Below, one piece after another: positions 58,601 through 64,000 of a stretch of 64,000 nucleotides of DNA. Each line of letters opens with the position of its first letter. Position 1 is the stretch's first letter. Source of the stretch: Nymphalis io (taxonomy: Eukaryota > Arthropoda > Insecta > Lepidoptera > Nymphalidae); contig NC_065911.1 in the NCBI RefSeq assembly GCF_905147045.1, positions 9,052,001 to 9,116,000 of the forward strand, written 5' to 3'. The translations under genes and the position numbers were made by a program. The notes beneath the pieces were generated by a model that did not search any database, was not told the origin of the DNA, and saw nothing but the letters and a program-made list of their open reading frames with translations.

Positions 58601-58835
58601 TGGGGGCCTTTTTTTTGGGCGCATCTGCCATTTAGGGAGGGGTTTGCCCATACTCGCCGCGCTGGGCAGGCGTGTTGGCGAGCGCAGTAGGGGGTAAGAT
58701 GTTTATGGGAGGGGGGACGCTGCTGCCCATCCCCCCTTTTCCCCGTCCCTCAGTCGCCTCTTACGACACCCACGGGATGAGATTGGGGGAGTACTATTCT
58801 AAGCCGGTACTCCACGGCACCATATATGTGCGTTA
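55630..58835 (-). mobile_element. Full-length RTE-type non-LTR retrotransposon, antisense in ABCD intron 1
   Basis: Minus-strand layout: a GC-rich 5'UTR from about 58835 (with CCGTGGGTGTCGTAAGAGGC), one 994-codon ORF (58651-55667), then almost no 3'UTR: the stop TGA is followed within a few bases by an ATATATACACACAC-type tail (to about 55630). Single ORF, short 3'UTR and simple-repeat tail fit the RTE clade. Boundaries are approximate and no target-site duplication was identified. Confidence 0.9.
55667..58651 (-). CDS. RTE-type LINE endonuclease/reverse transcriptase, 994 aa, apparently intact
   Basis: Basic N-terminus (1-55), then the endonuclease domain (about 54-298): TYNGRSM 57-63 (N59), SEVR 87-90 (E88), GDFNAKVG 194-201 (D195, N197), EIDFII (D263) and SDH 286-288 (H288). 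The reverse transcriptase spans about 500-810: NYRPISLLS 571-579, GFRSGYST 607-614, motif A FVDYEKAFD with D641, motif B RRGVRQGDVISP 695-706 and motif C FADD 739-742. The C-terminal region has KWQWAGHVCRR (918-928) and GRPPARWTDDLKK (950-962), typical of RTE proteins often mis-annotated as craniofacial development protein 2-like. No stop or frameshift interrupts it and all catalytic residues are present. The start at 58651 is the first in-frame ATG, but the MATYNG Met at 55 is an alternative. Confidence 0.95.
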   Translation of the reverse strand: MGKPLPKWQMRPKKRPPVTGKPARPDQGSGRGIGRAGGAKNHRFTAGYRIKRLKMATYNGRSMRLDHHLAELEVELSHINWHILGLSEVRRQGEDTITLESGNLLYFSEGDNLSQGGVGFLVKKDLISSIVEISSVSNRVAYLVLKLSDRYSLKVVQVYAPTSTYSDDVVEAMYEDIAKALNDTSRAHYNVVMGDFNAKVGVQDSGESKVGPYGLGCRNHRGQMLVNFLEAQGLFLMNSFFQKKPQRRWTWRSPDNVTRNEIDFIISNKRHIFRDVSVINRFNTGSDHRLVRGTLNINLKAERSRMMRSTLRPTMLQAAQGSEKFQMELQNQFTALETISSIDERTDTLVKILQNTSRKCFPPQRRDNAPKLSAETLELMRKRRELPSFLSDKALNRTIKTLTRRDLRRSNTRAIKAAIEQNRGSKVFARKFGRPRQTKLKTENGGVVTSRPEIVGEVERFYGQLFSSSTDKPVGISIDDQRAPLMRHYSEELPVVDQGEIRAALEQLKNNKAPGDDGITTELLKAGGTPGLKELASLFNSVIQHGKTPETWSGSEVVLFFKKGDKTLLKNYRPISLLSHVYKLFSRVVTNRLARRLDEFQPPEQAGFRSGYSTVDHIHTVRQIVQKTEEYNQPLCMAFVDYEKAFDSIETWAVLDSLQRCHIDWRYVEVLRCLYNAATMTVHIQDCKTKAIQLRRGVRQGDVISPKLFTNALEDVFKTLDWTMYGVNVNGEYISHLRFADDIVIIAESLEQLTEMLRSLGESSRCVGLGMNLDKTKVMFNRHVVPGPIYVEGKPLEVVSEYTYLGQIIQVGRNNFEKEADRRIRLGWAAFGNLRQVLKSSIPQCLKTKVFNQCVLPAMTYGAETWTLTAGLVHKFKVAQRAMERAMLGVSLKDKIRNEIIRKRTGVTDIACKISRLKWQWAGHVCRRTDGRWSRRVLEWRPRIGKRSVGRPPARWTDDLKKVAGTNWMRKAEDRELWRTLGEAYVQQWTTIGC

Positions 58836-58889
58836 TATTATTATTGAGTATTGCGCTTCCAATGACGTCATTATACGAGTCAGAAATAT

Positions 58890-59010
58890 GTTTAAGTGGC
58901 TTGAACCGGGATTTAATCACAGAACCTTAGGATTTGTATATAAATTATTCGCTAAACCAACGTGGATGCGGAACGCGGAGAACGGAAGCTTTGGGGCATG
59001 GGCGTTGTAA
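58890..59010 (+). repeat. Composite repeat M, copy 2
   Basis: TGAACCGGGATTTAATCACA, GAACCTTAGGATTTGTATAT, then CCAACGTGGATGCGGAACGC and ACGGAAGCTTTGGGG. Same order as 55320-55475 and likewise similar to the RTE 3' coding end. Confidence 0.5.
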
Positions 59011-59147
59011 GAAATATTAACCGTTCCTTACATCCCACATATACGTATATAGACTTGGCGTATGACGTATATGGATTTGCACAAAATACCAACACCAATT
59101 ATTATTATTATTTATCATTCGTATTATTGTGGTAGTTTTGTTTGTCG

Positions 59148-59245
59148 TTGATCTAGTGGCTTGCCTATAACGCGATAGATCAAGATCCTTGAATACAAAC
59201 CCCGGGTCTAGCCAATAAAAAAGCTATTGAGCCTTTCGAAAAATA
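59148..59245 (+). repeat. SINE family B head fragment
   Basis: TCGTTGATCTAGTGGCTTGC (A box) and AATACAAACCCCGGGTC (weak B box), then AAGCTATTGAGCCTTTCG. The body is lost after about 20 bases. Confidence 0.6.
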
Positions 59246-59909
59246 CTTATTTTATTTATATAAAAATAATAAAAAAACAATATGTCATCGACATATATAT
59301 ACATAATAGTATTTGTAAAAAAATAACACGATAAAATTGCTGAGTGAAGCTCGGTCACCAAATTATTATATAGAAGCATTTATTTAACTTAATTCGTTGA
59401 CGTTAATGTGTGTTTAAATGTTTTACAATCTAATTTTAAGCTACGCACTTATTGCTAGTATTTTTGCTACATTTCAATTTATTAATTTCAAAACCAAAAG
59501 CTTCTTAAAGATCAAACCCCAAAGTTTCTTAAAATCTATAAACTTGTTTTTAAAAAGGTTTGAAAACTTAAAATGTTTAATAATTCAATTCTTAAATACA
59601 ATATCAATGAAGCGATCGATTAGCTTATAAAGTCATCTCGTAAACACAATCAATAAGAAATCACAAGTTTATTTACATTTAAGTAATAAAAAATAATAAA
59701 GATTTATAAACATGACGTCTACACGAATATAGCAAGTGGTTACGTATCTCATTACGAGACTGTTACGTGAACGCCGACCTCGCCTCACATACAACAAAAT
59801 TTTGCTTTTTTTTTAATTCCAAGCGCTAATGTGTTTATATAAACAAACTGCTATGCCTGGCTTCTGTTAAAATATTTAAAAATAAATAAATAGAGAGCAA
59901 TTAAATGAG

Positions 59910-60155
59910 ATGGCTTATTGGCTAAAGGATGAATGGTGAACTGAAGGTCAAATCCAGGCAAGCATAATTATATTTCAATTGCTTAACTTTTTTTATAATA
60001 ATTAATCTCGTGCTCGATGGTTAAGGAAACATCGTGAGGAAAACAGAACGAGTTGGATGGAATTCTGTTGCAAGTGTATCAATGGGGGATAATTGGAGCA
60101 ATCTACTCCTCAAGGGGAGGAGAAAGCCTTCGCCCAGCAGTGGACAGCTATTTTT
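59910..60155 (+). repeat. SINE family A copy, diverged
   Basis: AATCCAGGCAAGCATAATTA, ATCTCGTGCTCGATGG, AAACATCGTGAGGAAAACAG and CCTTCGCCCAGCAGTGGACA. Confidence 0.65.
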
Positions 60156-60446
60156 ACAATATCATTACTATTTAAAAATTATGCAATTTCCGGTACTCTT
60201 GCATTCTTCGAATATTTTAGTGTAGCTGATGTACAAATTTATAATGATTAATTTTATTTAATATTAATTTCTCTTTGCTCAGGTTTTAAACTAGCCACTG
60301 GTACTTCTCCGCTACAAAAACCTAATATTCTTTTTATCGCATATTCTAACCACAAGAGGATCAAAGACAAATAAACATTTTTGACGTTATTGGTCGACAT
60401 CTCCAATAATTAATCTATGATATTTATTAAGGATTAGCGATAAACC

Positions 60447-60503
60447 ATAACAGCCTGTGAATGTCCCACTGCTGGGCTAATCCTCTCACTTTTTTGAAGA
60501 GAT
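60447..60503 (-). repeat. SINE family A 3' end fragment (minus)
   Basis: ATAACAGCCTGTGAATGTCC and CACTGCTGGGCTAATCCTCT. Confidence 0.75.
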
Positions 60504-61144
60504 AAAAAGGCGTTTTGAATGTCCGCGAAGGTTTAATCGGAAATTTGGAAGTATAATTAAAATAGTTATTTGCAATAGTGTTGTATTAAAAATAGGTAAA
60601 TTAATCAAGTACTGTTTGTAGTGCATAATACAGCAGACATAGTAAATCGCATGGAATATATAAATCTAAAATTTGTCTATCTTTACTCCTTCGATTGGAA
60701 TAGGGTATAGAGATGGAGCGAATCCAATGTAAATTATTATCAGGTGCTTAGAATGAAAATAGCTTGCATATATATTATTCCATTTGTTCATATGATATCC
60801 GATGCGAAGGAGACGTTCATAAATAGATATATAAACACATAGATAGCGGTCCACCTTATCTAACGTTACATGCGCATTAGTTTTAAAACGGCGAACAGCT
60901 GGTACACTACGTCCTTCTATGTTAAATTGCGTAGTGCGCAAACTCTCCTAAAACCTATATAACAGTTAGCAAGCCCTATTAGCAAGTACTTTTATATATG
61001 TCACTGTATATTATATTTATATACATACGAGTATAATACGTAATACATACGTTATGTTAGTTTTTATGTAACGAAGCTACACTTGTTTACACCTGGATGA
61101 TAACAGGTTGAATCTCAGTGAGAAACGGTATGCCAAACTTTAAA

Positions 61145-61167
61145 TATATATATATATATATATATCT
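61145..61167. repeat. (AT)n microsatellite
   Basis: Alternating TA dinucleotides without interruption. Confidence 0.9.
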
Positions 61168-62766
61168 TTTTATACATATTTAAGTAAATTTAACTATATT
61201 TTTTGTTTAGTGAACAAATGTATCGAAAAAGGAACAAGTACTGATTGTAATCTCTAAGCGAGATTATTGCCGAGCAGTGCGACTCCACGGACGGATTTTA
61301 TTTTAATATATATTATTTATACAAAAAATATATAAAAAAATGGAATAAAGGAAAGTAAATATGTTCGCAAGAGACAAATTCATGTGTGATTTTCTCAATT
61401 TTTCAATTACGACTGTGGTCGAATTCCGACCACTGAGAAACATTCGTTTTAATGAATAAGCATACGGTTAGTAGATGGGATGCGTTTATTTTTTCTTTTA
61501 TTTTAATTTATAATATATTTTTCACTAGATTATTCAAGGCTTGCTTCCTCATTCTGATATTTTCCGTACAGAGTATTAATAACGTACATATAAAACATTG
61601 CCTGTCGTTTTTAAATATCCGTATGTAAATGTCAGAGTTTTTTTTTTTAATTGTTTTAATTTATCGCGGTATTTAGGCGAAGGTACATCATGCGAGCACT
61701 CAACTTCTCTTGCCATTGGCTGTCTGGTGAAATTATTCTTGAGTCTTGACTTTTGATGTTGCAAACGTTTCCTCTTCTACTGTTTTCTGATACAAGCCAG
61801 TTTAAACCGGTTATTTTCTTCAAGCGTTTTTATAGTCGTACTGCCTCATATTTGTTGGTCTAGCTTTTAGGGTTATATTCGTTGTTTCGAGTCACGGTTC
61901 AGACCACTATAACTAAGTTACTGTTTTTTTTGTCAAGAATATTAGCTTGGATATTGGAAGTTGGTGATATACTCTCTGAACTCAGTCGTTTTGATCGTCG
62001 TCTAAATCGCTGTGAATATTTATTCTCTGAGAAATGAAATTTTAATTTTATGTCGCAAATTTCACTCACGTCACTTCAACAGTGGAAGGAGTGGGAACAT
62101 TTGCATGTGCATTTAGTATTAATCGAATGACATGATGACGTATAACGTGTTAAACACTAGAAACGCGATGTATATTAAACATAACTAAGCAACATATGTT
62201 CTAGGATAATATTTAATTAATGACGAATTGTTTAGATAATAATGAAACTTATTTTCTACATAAATTTGCTCACCTACAACTAATCTAAACAACCTAAAAC
62301 TAAATAAAAAACCAACATACACGACCAAGTCCAGTGCGTGTTTCAGTGTGTATTGAAAATTAATTATATTTACATTTTAAGAGCAAAGAGTGTATTGGAC
62401 TAGTCTATATGAGATTAAGTTTGTGACGTGTTTTATTACATCCGATTTATTTTGTTAGTTTTTTGTTGTCGGTTTGGTTTTTCGTTATTTATGTAATATA
62501 TTTAATTATCATCCTCAAAATCAACGTGTCTCTTATATGTTAGCCGATCTCCTTTATTTATTATACTTTAGAGGTCAAATTAAAAACAAATCCTTCCTTA
62601 CTGTAAACCTGTTAGGTGTGTAAAATTTTTTTGGTGCTAGCTCGAGTACTTGCGTTGATATGTCAGTCAGTCAGTTATTTTATTATATATTAATTGTTTC
62701 TTCGAAAAGTTTAATGAAACAAAAAAAAAAAAACATTTCTTAGAAGTAGTTCCCGTTTTGTTTCAG

Positions 62767-62892
62767 ATCGCAAAGAACGGTCAGCTTCAACCGGTGGAGA
62801 GTGGTGGAACACAGACGTGTGGAGGGCGCTGTGGGGCCGAGCAGTGCGCTCTGTGCAGAGGGGATGCGGATACAGATAACAAGCAAAACATT
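62767..62892 (+). CDS. ABCD1: ABCD1/2-type transporter, coding exon 2
   Basis: Acceptor TTTTGTTTCAG at 62756-62766 and donor GTAAGT at 62893. 42 codons, phase 0 on both sides, giving residues 54-95. The peptide runs IAKNGQLQPVESGG, then a Cys-rich stretch (CGGRCGAEQCALC) and an acidic end (RGDADTDNKQNI). This linker between the N-terminal anchor and the conserved core is variable in ABCD proteins, so the exon is supported mainly by its splice sites, open phase and higher GC content than the flanking intron. The four Cys could bind metal or be oxidised, but nothing else supports that. Confidence 0.8.
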
Positions 62893-63613
62893 GTAAGTTG
62901 AAAATGTTATAACGCACAAATGGAACATGACTAGTTTTGTTCCTGACCCATCTGGGTAGATGTCATTGACCTGAATATCTACCACCATGCATATCACCAT
63001 ATACCGTAGTGATCCTATGTAATTTTGATCGAGGATAAATTTTATCCAGTGGCTCGAAAAGAAGTGAGAATTCAGTGATTCTTAACCGAAGATTTATGTG
63101 CTTAATATATGTTTATAATACACTAGCTACCCGTCTCAGCTTCGCACGCGTAGAATAAGGGTCGACATAAATCGTTTATGTATATACGTATGTATATCGT
63201 AATACATATAACTCCAATGTCAAATTACAGCCAATGTATACAAAACCATAATTAATTATATACCTTCATCAGGATCATTTCATTCCGTCCATTGGTGAAA
63301 ACCTTACCAATATCCGTTTGAATGATTTTGAATTTGTCGCAAACAGACTAGACGCAGCGGGTAGACTTTGTTTTTTTTTTTTATAATGATTTCGTGCTCA
63401 GCTGTGCAGGGAAATATCGTAAGGAAAACTATATTTGTGTTGCATATCAATATGCCATGGTATCCACGCTTTGGAGCAGGGTGGTAATATAAGCTTTCTG
63501 TGTTCTCCACAAAAGTAGGGTAAGATACAAACTCTTGGGATAATAAATATTTTTAACTTTAATAATTGTTTTGAATTTAAAATTAAATATTGGTTTTGTT
63601 TTGATATTTTCAG
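62893..63613 (+). other. ABCD1: ABCD intron 2 (721 bp)
   Basis: Contains a repeat K copy (CTAGCTACCCGTCTCAGCTT at 63123; CCGTCCATTGGTGAAAACC near 63287) and a diverged family A piece (GATTTCGTGCTCAGCTGTGC, GCTTTGGAGCAGGGTGG, 63388-63485). Confidence 0.8.
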
Positions 63614-63815
63614 GAAGATGCTGATGAAACACAATCAGTCGAGGAGCACGTACCAGGTCTCAATTTGGAATTCCTCAGACAGCTGGTCAGCCTCGCGAAG
63701 ATCATGGTTCCAGGGTTCCGCAGCCATGAAGTTGCACTGCTGGCCGCTCATACAGTCTGCCTCTTCTCTAGGACCTTCCTGTCGATATATGTAGCTTCCT
63801 TGGAAGGTTCTATCG
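63614..63815 (+). CDS. ABCD1: ABCD1/2-type transporter, coding exon 3 (diagnostic)
   Basis: Acceptor GATATTTTCAG at 63603-63613 and donor G|GTGAG at 63816. 67 codons plus one base (phase 1), residues 96-162. NLEFLRQLVSLAKIMVPGF (112-130) matches the conserved leucine-rich block ahead of the first core helix in ABCD proteins, where the peroxisomal import receptor PEX19 binds in human ALDP. HEVALLAAHTVCLFSRTFLS (133-152) and IYVASLEGSI (153-162) match the start of transmembrane helix 1; the RTFLSIYVA block is the form found in ABCD1 and ABCD2, unlike ABCD3. The N-terminal part ahead of this block is about 45 residues longer than in human ABCD1. Further exons lie beyond the window. Expected role: half-transporter for very-long-chain acyl-CoA at the peroxisomal membrane. 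Confidence 0.93.
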
Positions 63816-64000
63816 GTGAGTTTTAATTAAATGTTTAATTGAACTTATTAAAGCTGTTATGTGATTTAATTTCATATCTCTTAATATATGTTTTTCTATA
63901 TTATACCTTAACTCTTTAAGCTAAAGAATCAATTTATAATACAAATGTAATCATGTTGAATATTATTAATATGAATAAATATAAAAAGGATACCGACGTT

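Larger units (their letters stand above)
48923..62766 (+). other. ABCD1: ABCD intron 1 (13.8 kb), repeat-rich
   Basis: Bounded by donor GTAAGA and acceptor TTTTGTTTCAG. It contains SINE B (49841), SINE D (51455), SINE A fragments, the intact antisense RTE (55630-58835) and several AT-rich stretches. Stretches 50160-51450, 52800-54740, 59250-59900 and 60500-61840 hold no gene I can support. Confidence 0.7.

Noticed and set aside
60666..60941. 91-codon minus-strand open frame in ABCD intron 1
   Set aside because: No domain motif or splice context; probably chance or an unrecognised repeat.
61576..61764. 62-codon minus-strand frame in ABCD intron 1
   Set aside because: Lys-rich, low complexity, ends in a poly-A derived run; no support as a gene.
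1..64000. CRISPR array, bacterial operon or phage region
   Set aside because: No regularly spaced direct repeats, and the coding content is spliced or LINE-derived eukaryotic sequence.

Overview
The window looks like AT-rich nuclear DNA of a lepidopteran insect, most likely a butterfly. The evidence is the spliced gene structure, tRNA-derived SINEs with clear Pol III A and B boxes, and short-interspersed and LINE-tail repeats of the kind common in butterfly genomes. No prokaryotic operon, CRISPR array or viral genome is visible.

The one host gene I can support is the 5' part of a peroxisomal ABC half-transporter of the ABCD1/ABCD2 (adrenoleukodystrophy protein) type on the + strand. It has a 5'UTR/start exon (48542-48922), a second exon (62767-62892) and a third exon (63614-63815). 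All three have consensus splice sites and compatible phases (0, 0, 1). The gene runs off the right edge, so the core transmembrane domain and the ATPase lie outside the window. Intron 1 is about 13.8 kb and is packed with mobile elements, including a full-length, apparently intact RTE-type LINE in antisense (ORF 55667-58651, 994 aa).

Left part (1-8.6 kb): two non-LTR retrotransposons of the Jockey/CR1 superfamily lie one behind the other on the minus strand. The first (1 to about 3.3 kb) is broken by frameshifts and cut by the window edge. Its ORF1 has a PHD-like zinc finger, a coiled coil and a C-terminal domain resembling the baculovirus FP25K-type domain. The second (about 3.69-8.57 kb) is nearly complete, with an intact ORF1 and an ORF2 carrying one in-frame stop and one frameshift.

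Middle part (8.6-48.5 kb): no host gene is recognisable. The sequence is a mosaic of a decayed + strand LINE (11.3-13.3 kb), LINE 3' ends, and at least four SINE-like families called A-D here. A is the family with the GCCGAGATGGCCCAGTGG head. B is a tRNA head followed by a TTGGGTTTTCTGTC body. C is the GGTGGTAGGGCTTTGTGCAA family with a poly(A) tail. D has a GGTTCGATTCCCACCC B box. Helitron-like and other dispersed repeats, one MITE-like inverted-repeat element and several microsatellites fill much of the rest. Several repeats have been rearranged by local inversion or fold-back (19.1, 24.0, 37.8 and 42.5 kb).

I did not find a convincing undescribed biological system. The best leads are the intact RTE copy inside the ABCD intron, the inverted-repeat structures, the local inversion inside a SINE, the multi-domain LINE ORF1, and two weak host-exon candidates (41.2 kb and 52.1 kb). 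Family names and repeat boundaries come from reading the sequence only; no alignment or database search was run.
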